Below are positions 8,824-17,747 of a stretch of DNA of 64,000 bases, piece after piece (position 1 is the stretch's first letter; each line of letters opens with the position of its first letter). The position numbers were made by a program, and so were the translations under genes. Below the pieces are notes generated by a model. The model did no database searches, had not been told where the DNA came from, and saw nothing but the letters and a program-made list of their open reading frames with translations. Origin of the DNA: Enterococcus viikkiensis (GTDB taxonomy: Bacteria; Bacillota; Bacilli; Lactobacillales; Enterococcaceae); assembly GCF_005405345.1 (NCBI RefSeq), contig NZ_BJDW01000011.1, positions 33,188 through 97,187 on the forward strand. The letters are read 5' to 3'.

Positions 8824-9549
8824 TTATTGTACTTCCATCTCCAACCACTTCACCAAACATTCTGCCACTTGCCTATTTTGATCAGTGATCGTCGATTTCC
8901 CATCGCCTTTTTGCGCACCGTAAGAACCAAACCCGGCATGATTCCCCCCACGAATTTCTTGATATTCAGTATCTGTTGGCAAATACTGCTTCGCCTTTCG
9001 ATAGGCTTCAGGATTCAATACGTGATCGTTTCCAGCAGTCAGTGACAGGACCGGTACTTTTGTATCTTTCAAACTGCCCTTCTCATCAGGATAACTAGCT
9101 AAAAAGAAAACCCCAGCTAATTTTTTCGGATGCTCCTCGGCAAAACGACTAGCCATAACACCACCTAATGAATGCCCGCCAATCACATACGGCCGATCGG
9201 GGTGATCAGTCAAAATTTGACTGCCGCGATTCGGTGCCAAGAGCGCCAAATCCAACGGCATTTTCACGATATAGACCGGATAACCCGCTTCAGAAATTTC
9301 CTCCGCCCAAGGGCTGTAACTGCCGGAATCAACTAAAGCGCCGGGATAAAAAATAATCATTGGTTTGGTTTTGTCATTGGACGGAAAATAAAGCCAATCA
9401 CTAGTACTTTCCGCTTTTTTTGCAATTTGTTGAGCATTTTCAGTTGGCACATGGCTCTGGGTTTTCAGATAAATGATTCCTCCAAAGATGACCAATACTA
9501 TCGCAACCATTATCGCTAGCAGAAGCTTTTTCCACTTTTTCAGAGCCAT
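8824..9549 (-). CDS. Membrane-anchored alpha/beta hydrolase
   Basis: This 241-residue hydrolase has an uncleaved-looking hydrophobic segment near the N-terminus (about residues 9-27) and an extracytoplasmic hydrolase domain. The nucleophile elbow is GGHSLGGVMA (serine near residue 128), the acid is probably the aspartate in TAGNDHVLNP, and the histidine is in GGNHAGFG. This is the order expected for the fold. Dienelactone hydrolase and chlorophyllase-like families look closest. Of two adjacent ATGs, the second (9549) has better spacing from AAAGGA. The gene stands alone. Its substrate is unknown. Confidence 0.85.
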   Translation of the reverse strand: MALKKWKKLLLAIMVAIVLVIFGGIIYLKTQSHVPTENAQQIAKKAESTSDWLYFPSNDKTKPMIIFYPGALVDSGSYSPWAEEISEAGYPVYIVKMPLDLALLAPNRGSQILTDHPDRPYVIGGHSLGGVMASRFAEEHPKKLAGVFFLASYPDEKGSLKDTKVPVLSLTAGNDHVLNPEAYRKAKQYLPTDTEYQEIRGGNHAGFGSYGAQKGDGKSTITDQNRQVAECLVKWLEMEVQ

Positions 9550-9552
9550 CAT

Positions 9553-9853
9553 TCCTTTCTATTGTTTAATAGATCATTTCTAACCACAGACTGCCTTTTG
9601 AGGAACGCCAAGAGCAAATCAATCAGTTTATACTGTTTGTTTCATCAAGTAGTCAGCTTACAAAACTGGCTTAACCCGTGTCCTATTTGCACTATTTAGG
9701 GAGTCTAATCCCATTTTTTGACTCACAAATACCACTCGGATACTTGCCTATACTCATCTATGATATCCTATCGTCACACGGATAATGAACCTTGTAGAAT
9801 ACTTCAAACAACTTCCATTTTCTGTAATGCCGTGGTTGTTGATTCTACATCTC
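9553..9853. other. Non-coding gap
   Basis: About 300 bp upstream of the hydrolase gene. A weak open frame here runs into the next gene on the opposite strand and has no ribosome site. I see no structured element besides the terminator at 9860. Confidence 0.5.
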
Positions 9854-9859
9854 AAAAAG

Positions 9860-9881
9860 GACTCTTATTCTGCCAAGAGTC
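9860..9881 (-). terminator. Terminator after HesB/IscA-like gene
   Basis: GACTCTT (9860-9866) pairs with AAGAGTC (9875-9881). On the minus strand a CCTTTTT run follows. It lies 15 bp past the stop. Confidence 0.75.
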
Positions 9882-9895
9882 GCAATCTGGCAGTA

Positions 9896-10258
9896 TTACA
9901 CTTCATAGATTTCTACTGAATTGGCAATCATCCCGGTGTTTTCTCCCTTCAATTGCAATCGCATATAATTAGAATCAAAAATTAGGCGGGTATGTTCGTC
10001 TAAGTACCTCTTCGAACTTTCTTTCAAATAAATATCCCCTATCGATGTATTTAGGATCGCTTGATAATTAGAAAAATCTACTGTTGCTTCTTCCGCTTCG
10101 TGCAATAAAAATAAGCGGAAGGAAACATCGAGGGCACAACTTACTGCATTCAATTCCAGAGGACTATCACCATCTTCAAAATCTAGCACTATTTTTTGAA
10201 CATTAGGGACCTTCTTCTCTATGTATTCCTTCGCTTCTTTTGAAATAATTAGTTCCAT
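9896..10258 (-). CDS. HesB/IscA-like iron-sulfur biogenesis family protein
   Basis: This 120-residue protein starts MELIISKEAKEYIEKK and continues VLDFEDGDSPLE, the pattern of the Fe-S_biosyn family found as single genes in Lactobacillales. Unlike true A-type scaffold proteins it lacks the C-terminal CxC pair; only one cysteine is visible (VSCALDVSF, near residue 41). It therefore may not carry a cluster in the usual way. It is a single-gene unit with its own terminator. The family call is moderate and the function uncertain. Confidence 0.75.
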   Translation of the reverse strand: MELIISKEAKEYIEKKVPNVQKIVLDFEDGDSPLELNAVSCALDVSFRLFLLHEAEEATVDFSNYQAILNTSIGDIYLKESSKRYLDEHTRLIFDSNYMRLQLKGENTGMIANSVEIYEV

Positions 10259-10397
10259 CGTTGATCACTTCTTTTCTAAAACTTCAAATTAAATTTTGCC
10301 CGTCAATATAAAAAAGCATATAAAAATTACGTGTTTTAAGCAATGAATTGAGCTGAATAGTCTACTTAATGAAAAATCGTTCATCCCTTCAAACAAA

Positions 10398-10433
10398 AAA
10401 CCAGGACAATAGTCGATACTATCCTCCTGGTTT
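10398..10433 (-). terminator. Terminator after Gls24 gene
   Basis: AAACCAGGA (10398-10406) pairs with TCCTGGTTT (10425-10433), extended by a near-perfect inner stem. TTTTTTGTTT follows on the minus strand. Confidence 0.85.
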
Positions 10434-10480
10434 CCTGTTTGCCTAAGTATTCAAACATTTTAAATGAAGACCGAGCTACT

Positions 10481-11137
10481 TTATTGGACTTCTGGTTTTG
10501 ACTCATCTTTCAGTTTATCTGCTTGGTTGCTCATCGCAGCTTTTGCTTTGTCAGTCTGCTTAGAGGCGAACTCTCCTGTTGTTTTAGCGGCGTCCGTCAC
10601 TTTGTCTTGAACAGTTTCGCTATCTTTCTCGAATTCTTCTTTGGTTTTGATGTCTGTAACATTGACATTTACCTCAATAACATCTAGGTGAGTCATGTCT
10701 GCGACTTCTTTGCTAGCAATCTGCTTAATTTGGCTAAAGATTTTCTCAATATCTTTCCCATATTCCGCGACAATATTCATGTCAACAGCCACTTGTTTCT
10801 TTCCGACTTCTGTTTCGATACCGGCTGAATCATTGTCTGTATTCACTAGTTTTTCAGCAGTATTTGAGAAGAAGCCCCCATCGATCGTCAACAAGCCCTC
10901 AACATCTTCCAAAGCGATCCCAATAATTTTTTGAATTACTTTGTCATCATAAGTCACTTCACCATTGGTCGTATCCTTGTTTTCGTGATCTTCTGTCTTT
11001 GCCTCTTGTTTGTGATTGTCCGCTGAGTTGTTAGTGGGCTGCTGGTGGTCCGCTTTCACTTTTTCCTCCGCATTCGGTGCAACCGGGTCGAGATGTGCGC
11101 TGGTGGACGTTTTGTTTTTGTCATTGTTATTTTCCAT
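10481..11137 (-). CDS. gls24: Asp23/Gls24 family envelope stress protein
   Basis: This 218-residue acidic, highly polar protein carries an Asp23/Gls24 domain at about residues 60-170 (GEVTYDDKVIQKIIGIALEDVEGLLTIDGG, then AVDMNIVAEYGKDIEKI). The first 60 residues are rich in N, D, K and E and look disordered. The tail (about 175-218, TDAAKTTGEFASKQTDKAK) is a charged helix that resembles late-embryogenesis-type repeats. Family members in enterococci are general and bile stress proteins linked to the membrane. There is one gene, a strong AGGAGG site and a T-tailed terminator. No AmaP partner lies beside it. Confidence 0.9.
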   Translation of the reverse strand: MENNNDKNKTSTSAHLDPVAPNAEEKVKADHQQPTNNSADNHKQEAKTEDHENKDTTNGEVTYDDKVIQKIIGIALEDVEGLLTIDGGFFSNTAEKLVNTDNDSAGIETEVGKKQVAVDMNIVAEYGKDIEKIFSQIKQIASKEVADMTHLDVIEVNVNVTDIKTKEEFEKDSETVQDKVTDAAKTTGEFASKQTDKAKAAMSNQADKLKDESKPEVQ

Positions 11138-11519
11138 GATAGAGCCTCCTATTGTTTTAACATAATCACTTTGTTGGTCCTAAAAAGCTGTTAAGTTCGT
11201 CTTAAAAAAATTTGACTTTTAAACGACTTGTTTCTTAGAAAAAGTAGCTTTTTCAAACCTCCTATATATTAAGGATAGGACGCATTGTTTTTTTAAGCAA
11301 AAAATATGCTTAAAATAATTAAAATAAATTACGAAAACAGACAATAACCTTTATCCCATTTAAAACAAGCGCATCAATCAATTTATGGCCTACTCATTTT
11401 ATTAAGACAACAGATTCGCTCGGTTGTTTTTTTATTGGCAGCTAGTTCAATACTGAAAAGACCCTCGTTTTCAATACCATCGTCTCCTTTTGACAGCCTC
11501 TACTTATTCAACTTTTGCA
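11138..11519. other. Long leader/control region of gls24
   Basis: This 382-bp gap is AT-rich. On the minus strand it holds a small hairpin (AAGCATATTTTTTGCTT near 11300), a spare GGAGG near 11258 with no open frame after it, and a possible weak hairpin near 11405-11425. I cannot place the promoter with confidence. Confidence 0.4.
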
Positions 11520-12827
11520 TTAATCTCGTTTTTGTCGCTCCGGACTTTTCCATGTTCCACTACCAAATCCTAAGATCGTCTTCACCGCTGGTATAAAAGT
11601 GGTGACAATCGTCAAGGCGTTCAGCATCCAATAAAACAGCATGTACAATGGTGCGAACAAGATGTATTTGAGTTTTCTGGCCCGATCGTCAGCGATTAAT
11701 GAAGCCACTAACTGAAATGTCCCGGAGATCATTTCAAAGCAAACAAACAAGAAGGATAGCGTGATCATGTGGTAGATCCGTTCATAATTTCCCTCAATTA
11801 GGAATCGAATAAGCGCCCCTGCGAACAAAATGGAAGAAATCCAAAAAAAGAAGGACCAAATGATACTGAAGGTCTGATCGATAAACATGATCGTTCGTCC
11901 AATATTTCGAAAAGGGTGCAAAAAAACCTTTTTAAAATTGGTCAGCCAAACTTCTGTCCCACCTTTTGCCCAACGTTTTCTTTGACGATACAACATTTTC
12001 AAATTCTCTGGAACTTCCATAAAGAACATGATTCGCGGAGCAAATAACGAAGCCCAGCCATCCAACTGGTGGTCCCAGGCAATACTTATATCTTCTGTTG
12101 CTCGATCTTGGCGAAACAATCCCACATCAATCAACGCGTCTTTGCGGTACATCGTATTGGCACCACTGTACGCATAGATTCCGCCAAGTACGCCCATTTG
12201 GGTTCGTTTAATAATGCCTACAATACTGGAAAACTCCACCGTCTGAGACTTTGCGATCAGCTTTGTCCGGTTTTGCACATCCATATTGGCAGTGACCGCT
12301 GAAATATTCCGCGCATCTTTTCGAATAAAGAAATTCACGTAATAATTCAAGGCCTCTGGTTCGGGAACGGTATCTGCATCGTTGCTAAGGATTAATTCTC
12401 CTTTTGCAAAGGCTACGCCGATATCAAAAGCATGGGCCTTGCCCTTATTTTTTTCAATCCGGATAACTCGCAAATTTTCATATTGATTGGACAAACGGCG
12501 CAAAATTGCTGGTGTTTCATCTGTGGAACCATCGTCCGTTACCAATACTTCATAATTCGAGTAATTCAGTTGATTCATTAAATAATCGATCGTCTTTTCA
12601 ATCACAATTTCCTCATTATGGGCAGGAACCATAATCGTGATAAAGGGTTCGATTTCTTCGGGGATCTCGATCCACTCTTTTTGACGATAATTGAACAGCA
12701 GTGAGTAGCACAGTTCCCCGATAAACCAAGCAAAACCACCTAAGATTGGATAGGCAATCAAGATTAGGAACAGAATTGAGAGAATCATATCCAGCGTGGT
12801 GTTGCCCGTGTGCGTAAATTGAATCAT
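11520..12827 (-). CDS. Processive family 2 glycosyltransferase, PgaC/IcaA-like
   Basis: This 435-residue membrane enzyme probably polymerises a beta-linked exopolysaccharide such as poly-N-acetylglucosamine. It has a TM at about residues 11-40, a GT2 domain (TIMVPAHNEE, VTDDGSTD, SNDADTVPE for the DxD, ATEDISIAW for the base) and the processivity motif QRKRWAKG (about 283-290). Three to four C-terminal TM segments follow. It overlaps the preceding small gene by 4 bases (ATGA), which matches a PgaD/IcaD-like accessory subunit. No deacetylase or hydrolase gene (pgaB/icaB, pgaA) is adjacent. The polymer identity is inferred. Confidence 0.88.
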   Translation of the reverse strand: MIQFTHTGNTTLDMILSILFLILIAYPILGGFAWFIGELCYSLLFNYRQKEWIEIPEEIEPFITIMVPAHNEEIVIEKTIDYLMNQLNYSNYEVLVTDDGSTDETPAILRRLSNQYENLRVIRIEKNKGKAHAFDIGVAFAKGELILSNDADTVPEPEALNYYVNFFIRKDARNISAVTANMDVQNRTKLIAKSQTVEFSSIVGIIKRTQMGVLGGIYAYSGANTMYRKDALIDVGLFRQDRATEDISIAWDHQLDGWASLFAPRIMFFMEVPENLKMLYRQRKRWAKGGTEVWLTNFKKVFLHPFRNIGRTIMFIDQTFSIIWSFFFWISSILFAGALIRFLIEGNYERIYHMITLSFLFVCFEMISGTFQLVASLIADDRARKLKYILFAPLYMLFYWMLNALTIVTTFIPAVKTILGFGSGTWKSPERQKRD

Positions 12828-13333
12828 AGCGACACCTCATTTTTTTTATACAATTCCTTGAAAAAATCCTTATCAAGATTCTGTTCTTCAGAAACAGAAT
12901 AATAGTTTACGGTGTGCCGAATTTCTTTGGAAGCAAAACGTTCATCATAGGCTTCGTTCAACAGTTTTCGCCGTTTTTCCAGCCTTTCTTCATCAAAGAG
13001 TACATTCTTTTGGAGAAAATTTTTGAATCGGTAATTGTTCCAAATGGTCAAGCCACTATATAAAATCAAAATCAAAACAAAACTTATTGATAAAAAAATC
13101 AGCAGAAACCTTAACGTCTGAAATTCCTCTACATAGGTATAGAAAGAATACTTTTGGGCAAATTCTGGAAAAACAAGAGGCAGTAAGAGCCATGCAAACG
13201 GCAACATGACACCCATCCAGCCAAGTATAGCAACCAATGTTTGGCGAAGCTTAAGGAAAAAATGTCCCTTCGTAAAATAATCATCCGAAATCAATAATTT
13301 GGAAACGTCGGCTCGCTTTATCTGCTTTTTCAT
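12824..13333 (-). CDS. PgaD/IcaD-like accessory membrane protein
   Basis: This 169-residue protein has two TM segments (about residues 33-56 and 76-100) and a long basic, then acidic, cytoplasmic tail (FLQKNVLFDEERLEKRRKLL). The build and its place directly before a GT2 synthase, with a 4-base overlap, fit the PgaD/IcaD role of assisting the synthase. Sequence likeness to those proteins is weak. The start is ATG at 13333, after AGAGAGGA; an upstream ATG at 13366 has no clear site. Confidence 0.7.
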   Translation of the reverse strand: MKKQIKRADVSKLLISDDYFTKGHFFLKLRQTLVAILGWMGVMLPFAWLLLPLVFPEFAQKYSFYTYVEEFQTLRFLLIFLSISFVLILILYSGLTIWNNYRFKNFLQKNVLFDEERLEKRRKLLNEAYDERFASKEIRHTVNYYSVSEEQNLDKDFFKELYKKNEVSL

Positions 13334-13459
13334 TCGATTTATTCCTCTCTGGTTTACGTTAAGCATACTGAAGATCCCGTTAAAAATGGACCAAATAGAT
13401 CTTTTTTTATAAATTATTCAGTTAATCATAACGATAATTTCGTTTTGTGTACATAATTT

Positions 13460-13620
13460 GGCATAAAAAAACTGACAAACTAAACCTCATAGGCAGTCAG
13501 GATTTACTTATTCATATTTAACGGCTTAGCCAGCAGCCACCTCTGGCCTTTTTCTTGCCGAGGCGTTCCATTTCAACGCCGAAGAGAGGGGCTAGATTTA
13601 TTCCTAACTTGAAAAAATGA
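13460..13620. other. GC-rich structured intergenic element, possible small RNA
   Basis: This stretch stands out as GC-rich in an AT-rich 660-bp gap. It contains GGCGTT/AACGCC (7-nt loop, near 13563-13581), CCTC-GGC/GCC-GAGG around 13540-13563, and a 5-bp hairpin with T7 on the minus strand near 13466-13497 (CTGAC/GTCAG). No convincing open frame or promoter was found. A minus-strand small RNA or a remnant of a type I toxin-antitoxin locus are guesses. Confidence 0.35.
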
Positions 13621-13622
13621 AC

Positions 13623-13657
13623 AAAAAAATACCCCAGCAAAAAATTTGCTAAGGGTA
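13623..13657 (-). terminator. Minus-strand terminator-like hairpin
   Basis: TACCC (13630-13634) and AGCAAA (13636-13641) pair with TTTGCT (13645-13650) and GGGTA (13653-13657). TTTTTTTGT follows on the minus strand. It may end DUF1456 transcripts, although it is about 340 bp downstream. Confidence 0.6.
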
Positions 13658-13994
13658 GTTAACATGTATTATATACTTTGATCATATGCCTTCATCAGGA
13701 CCTAAAATCTGGGGACTGCGCCTTGTTCACATCCGTGTTTCCTTAAACACTCAGAAAATCTATTGAAAAGTACTGATCCAGTGAGCTACTCGCATCTTCT
13801 CTCACCAAACAAGGATCTTCTTAAACTTAGTATAATTACTTTTTTCATTGTGTTTCATTTTCAAAGTCTTAGTAAGCTTTAAAACGCTTGGCAACCAAGA
13901 GTTGTTATTAATAGGTTCTCGCGTAAAAATAGGATTCCTATACTGAGGTAGAAAAATACTTTTTAACAGCTTCCTTGAGTCCCAATTTCGATCA

Positions 13995-14507
13995 TTACTC
14001 CTCGCGATAACAGATCGTCAAGCCTTTTAAGAAATTACGAGCATATTTATCCCCACACGGTTTGAAATTACGATGACCTTCTTTTCTGAGAATAGCACCC
14101 AGCTCACCTTTTGAAGGATAGACCCCCGCTTCTGCCATGATATCCAGCATATCATCACTAGTTAATTGCAAGGCGATCTTGACCTTTTTCAACAAAAGAT
14201 TGTTAATATGGCGGATTTGATTGCTTTTTAATTGGGGCGCTTCGGTCGGTTTATTTTTTTGTGGACCGCGTTTCAAAATGATAAAGCCGTTCAAAAAGCT
14301 ATCGAAGACTTGATTATTGATTGGTTTTACGTACGTATTTTTTTCGAATTCGTCTTTCTCTTCTACTTGATTCGTGATTTTTTTCAACATGTCTTTTTCT
14401 TCTTCTTTGGTAACAGTCACTCCGCCTAATTCAAAAGCTTTAACGATATCGGTATCTTTGATATCTAAGGCGTAGCGCAGACGTAGTAATAGATCGTTAT
14501 TATTCAT
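13995..14507 (-). CDS. DUF1456 family protein (YehS-like)
   Basis: This 170-residue protein shows the two repeats of DUF1456: MNNNDLLLRLRYALDIKDTDIVKAFELGG (1-29) and NQIRHINNLLLKKVKIALQLTSDDMLDIMAEAG (about 95-127), each followed by the K-E-E/G-E-L turn (TVTKEEEKDML; PSKGELGAILRKEGHRNF). The family function is unknown. The start is ATG at 14507, after GTGGAGGA; an in-frame ATG 39 bases upstream has no site. TATAGT near 14535-14540 is a possible -10. It stands alone. Confidence 0.9.
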   Translation of the reverse strand: MNNNDLLLRLRYALDIKDTDIVKAFELGGVTVTKEEEKDMLKKITNQVEEKDEFEKNTYVKPINNQVFDSFLNGFIILKRGPQKNKPTEAPQLKSNQIRHINNLLLKKVKIALQLTSDDMLDIMAEAGVYPSKGELGAILRKEGHRNFKPCGDKYARNFLKGLTICYREE

Positions 14508-14550
14508 AGATTCCTCCACTTTTCTGATTGTTCTACTATAACACAAAAAC

Positions 14551-14589
14551 AGACTAGCACCTCATTCTTTCAAAGGTCGGAGCTAGTCT
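14551..14589 (-). terminator. Terminator after WxL/choice-of-anchor A gene
   Basis: AGACTAGC (14551-14558) pairs with GCTAGTCT (14582-14589), with inner ACC/GGT pairing. GTTTTTGTGT follows on the minus strand. Confidence 0.75.
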
Positions 14590-14595
14590 TTATTA

Positions 14596-16590
14596 TTATT
14601 GTGGCGCATTGGATAAGGTCCAACGCAGAGTCGCTTGATAAGCGCCCGTTTCTACTTGCTTAGCGTCGGTGATACTCAACTTTGTCTCAGATGCTAGGCT
14701 TTCACTGACTGAATGATTCAAATTAGGCTTGTCAGTTTTATCGAACGTCAACTTACCATCAGAAGTTACGGTGCCATTCAAAAGCCCTTGTGCTCCTTGA
14801 GCGGAAACAAAGCTGATTTTCCCAGCGATCGGCTTTTTACCATTCGAAAAATCACTTAGAGCAACCGATAAACTCCATGGTGTTTTGCCATCCGTCGGAA
14901 AGCGCTCATCGGTAATCTTGAGGCGTTCATTGTTTTCACTGACCAACTGAAAGGTTGGATCTTGACTAAATTGTGACAGGCCTTTATTTCCAAAGTGTAG
15001 ATTGGGCACTTGATCCAGTGTTAAGTAGCCACTAACGGTCACCGCTATTTTGGTGAAAATTTCTTTCTGCCCTGGGATTCTGATTGTAATCACATGTTTC
15101 CCAACGGATAAGTCTTGTAAATCCAAGCCTTCCAAAATAGGAATTTCACTAAAAACGCCTTGATCATTGTCTACTTCAACATCCGTTCCATCATAGTCAG
15201 TGGTGACAATCATTAATCTGATCGGTTGGCCTTTAAAGATCTTCATTTCATCGCCGACTGTATTCCCATCCTCTGTAGTTAAATGAATCGTAGGCACATG
15301 AGGTGTTTCAGGTCCTGGAGGTCTAGTTCCCGGCCAATTACTTATATCAAATTGATTCTCATTCGCCATATTTATGTTCAGCTCTGATTGAATCTCCATG
15401 TCGCCCCCAGCCACGTAGCTAGAGTGCATCACATCCGGTCCAGCATTGCTTACGAGAATATTGCCTGTAGGAACAAGCAGTGACCCATAAAACTTTGAGG
15501 CGATGATTGATACTTGGCTCGCCTTTGGAAAGGAGTGAATGATATGATTTCCTAACTCCTTGATTGTCGTATCTCCAGTCACAGTTAAGTGGTTGTTCCA
15601 TCCCCAAGTAAAAGTTCCTGTAGTCTGCCAATTGAAAATTAAATACGGCAATGGCCGAGAAGCTGCACCTTTGTACGTGATTTCAAGTTCATCGTCTGCT
15701 TGTACGAGATTCATATCCAAGAGAATGACTGGCACCGTCGAACCCGTGTAACCGCTAAGGTCGAGGGTAATTTGGTGGATCGTCTTGGCTCTGGTTGGAT
15801 CTTTGACGATCTTTTGACTCGCTTTAATCGTTGCATCCGAAACGGCGACACCTTTATCACGAGTGAGACGTTGATAACTAGAACTGATGCTGGTCAAATT
15901 ATTTTGCGTTGCTAGCTGCCAATGTTCAGCAGTAATTCCATTAGCTTGGAAAGCTTGTAGTTGATCAGCAGTATGAACTGCTTTTTTCGAACTAGGAATT
16001 TTTGCTGCACCATTTTTCGCAATCAGTTTTTGATTCGGAAATGTATTCGTTTGGGCGAGATTATTAGCTAATATTTCATTGATTGTATTGGCCACCACTG
16101 TCACATTTTCCTTCGGCTCACTCGTTAATTTTAAACCACCCGTTGTTAAATTACTGCCGAAATAGGTCGGCCAACTATTTTTTCCATTAATCGAATTGGC
16201 GCCCATATAACCAGTCACATTTTGCTGACCAATCGTCAAAGTCCCCCCAGCAAATGCTGTAAACTCGGTCCCGACGCCTAAAGGATAGCTGGATAATTCT
16301 TGGGGATTAAAGACGCTTGCTTCATTAGCTACTGCTTTTGGGGCAGAATTAATCGCTTTTTTTGGTTTATTCACGGCAGAATCCGTATCAGTTTGGCTCG
16401 ACGACTGGCTTATGTCCACCGAATCAGACTGTGAGAGTTCCTGCGACGGACTGCTTTGCGTGGAGGAAGACATGGCTGCCGTCGTTTGAACTGTCTTTTC
16501 ATCACTAGAAATTGCTTGAGCCGTAGACGCAAGTAGATTGCCACCTAGTATTAGGAAAAGCAAGAGGGCGACCGTATGCTTTCTATTCAT
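14596..16590 (-). CDS. Secreted WxL-domain protein with choice-of-anchor A-like region
   Basis: This 664-residue protein has a signal peptide (about 1-26), a Ser/Gln/Asp-rich linker (40-72), then a region (about 100-420) resembling choice-of-anchor A domains: FTAFAGGTLTIGQQNVTGYMG at the start and HSFPKASQVSIIASKFYGSLLVPTGNI with SSYVAGGDMEI near its end (352-400). An Ig-like segment (about 430-520) follows, then a C-terminal WxL domain (about 522-664) with W-x-L at 572-574 (PWSL) and 657-659 (RWTL). WxL domains hold proteins to peptidoglycan without covalent linkage. Its ATG overlaps the stop of the DUF916/DUF3324 gene by one base, pairing cargo and partner. The ligand is unknown. Confidence 0.88.
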   Translation of the reverse strand: MNRKHTVALLLFLILGGNLLASTAQAISSDEKTVQTTAAMSSSTQSSPSQELSQSDSVDISQSSSQTDTDSAVNKPKKAINSAPKAVANEASVFNPQELSSYPLGVGTEFTAFAGGTLTIGQQNVTGYMGANSINGKNSWPTYFGSNLTTGGLKLTSEPKENVTVVANTINEILANNLAQTNTFPNQKLIAKNGAAKIPSSKKAVHTADQLQAFQANGITAEHWQLATQNNLTSISSSYQRLTRDKGVAVSDATIKASQKIVKDPTRAKTIHQITLDLSGYTGSTVPVILLDMNLVQADDELEITYKGAASRPLPYLIFNWQTTGTFTWGWNNHLTVTGDTTIKELGNHIIHSFPKASQVSIIASKFYGSLLVPTGNILVSNAGPDVMHSSYVAGGDMEIQSELNINMANENQFDISNWPGTRPPGPETPHVPTIHLTTEDGNTVGDEMKIFKGQPIRLMIVTTDYDGTDVEVDNDQGVFSEIPILEGLDLQDLSVGKHVITIRIPGQKEIFTKIAVTVSGYLTLDQVPNLHFGNKGLSQFSQDPTFQLVSENNERLKITDERFPTDGKTPWSLSVALSDFSNGKKPIAGKISFVSAQGAQGLLNGTVTSDGKLTFDKTDKPNLNHSVSESLASETKLSITDAKQVETGAYQATLRWTLSNAPQ

Positions 16591-17627
16591 TACGCCTCAT
16601 CCTTTTCTTGTTTGCCTTTTTTACGACCTAATAAGAAAACGAATAGGAATAAAATAATTAAGACCAAAATGCCAATAATGACATATAACCACAGATTGCT
16701 TGATTGTTTCGACGTATCAACCGCTTTTTCATTTACTGCTTGAGCTTCCAATTTCGCAATACTGAAATCTCGTTCGAACTTCCATTCTTGTGTGCCAGAA
16801 GTTGCCACTAAAGACAAGTGATATTCCCCAGCTTCAAGCTGCTCCTTCTGCCAATCAATGGCGAAATCATAATTAGAGTTTGGTGCCATTTCTTGATTGT
16901 CCCTCTTCGTTTCTTTAAAAACGTTGTCGTCACCTTTTTTATAAATTTTGGCATCCACTGTCATAGAACCAAAAGCTTGTGGTTCGATATTTTGCAAATT
17001 AGCCAAGACCGCAGTGTGTTCATTCGACAAGCCAGCTCTGACAGCATTTAATTTTAATTTTGGTGTAATATTTTGATCAGGATTTTCGGTCAAAGCTACT
17101 CCTAAAACTAACGAGTAGTTATTTTTCACCGTCAGCATTTGTCCTTCATTAGATGACGAATCAGCGCTATCATCAGATCGTTTCTCTGCATAAAAACCGC
17201 CCATGATCGTCCCAGAAAAAGCTTCCTTAGGTGCCGTTAGAGTAAATTTGACATCTTTCGTTTCATTGGCTGCCAACGCTACGTCTTGCGGACTGGAAAC
17301 AAGTTCGGTTATTACATACTTGGCCGTGGTGTCCCGTTTTGCATCATGGTCACTATAATCAATTTGACCATTAGCATTAGTCACTGCCGGATTGGGTGAA
17401 ATCCTGATTTTAATGGCTTGATTTTCTAAATTCTTCACTCGTAATGTAAGTTCTTGGCTTTGATCAGGGGCAATCTTAAGATTAAAATAGCTAGCATCAC
17501 CAATTTGGTTTTCTGGTTGAACGGCATCCATCGTAAAACCAGCGCCGGCTGCTTCAGCTGAAACAGTTGACCAGAGCCCGATTATTATCAAAAAAGCAGT
17601 GGCGATGACAAATCCTATTTTTTTCAT
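16590..17627 (-). CDS. WxL-interacting protein, DUF916-DUF3324
   Basis: This 345-residue membrane-anchored surface protein has a signal peptide (1-26), a DUF916 domain (about 30-150, starting AGFTMDAVQPENQIGDASYFNLKIAPDQSQ), a DUF3324 domain (about 160-295, LTVKNNYSLVLGVALTEN), a TM helix (about 313-334) and a basic tail (GRKKGKQEKDEA). Such proteins bind WxL proteins and peptidoglycan. It is followed with a 1-base overlap by the large WxL gene and preceded, after a terminator, by a small WxL gene. It matches the divergent protein at 18725 in order and motifs, so the two are paralogues. Confidence 0.93.
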   Translation of the reverse strand: MKKIGFVIATAFLIIIGLWSTVSAEAAGAGFTMDAVQPENQIGDASYFNLKIAPDQSQELTLRVKNLENQAIKIRISPNPAVTNANGQIDYSDHDAKRDTTAKYVITELVSSPQDVALAANETKDVKFTLTAPKEAFSGTIMGGFYAEKRSDDSADSSSNEGQMLTVKNNYSLVLGVALTENPDQNITPKLKLNAVRAGLSNEHTAVLANLQNIEPQAFGSMTVDAKIYKKGDDNVFKETKRDNQEMAPNSNYDFAIDWQKEQLEAGEYHLSLVATSGTQEWKFERDFSIAKLEAQAVNEKAVDTSKQSSNLWLYVIIGILVLIILFLFVFLLGRKKGKQEKDEA

Positions 17628-17697
17628 ACACTTTTCTCCCCTTTATCCATTCGCTCATTTTTTATCTTAGTAAATAATAATCCATTTTACAAAAAAA

Positions 17698-17716
17698 CGA
17701 ACGCCTAAAGCGTTCG
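17698..17716 (-). terminator. Terminator after small WxL gene
   Basis: CGAACGC (17698-17704) pairs with GCGTTCG (17710-17716). TTTTTTTG follows on the minus strand. It separates the small WxL gene from the DUF916 gene, so downstream genes are expressed by read-through or another promoter. Confidence 0.8.
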
Positions 17717-17747
17717 ATTCCTGAAACTTTTTACAAGCTTCTACCAC

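Noticed and set aside
9718..9972. Plus-strand 84-codon open frame
   Set aside because: No ribosome site; it runs through a terminator and into the HesB-like gene on the opposite strand.
13460..13620. Fst-type toxin gene
   Set aside because: No start codon with a hydrophobic Fst-like peptide could be found; only the hairpins remain suggestive.
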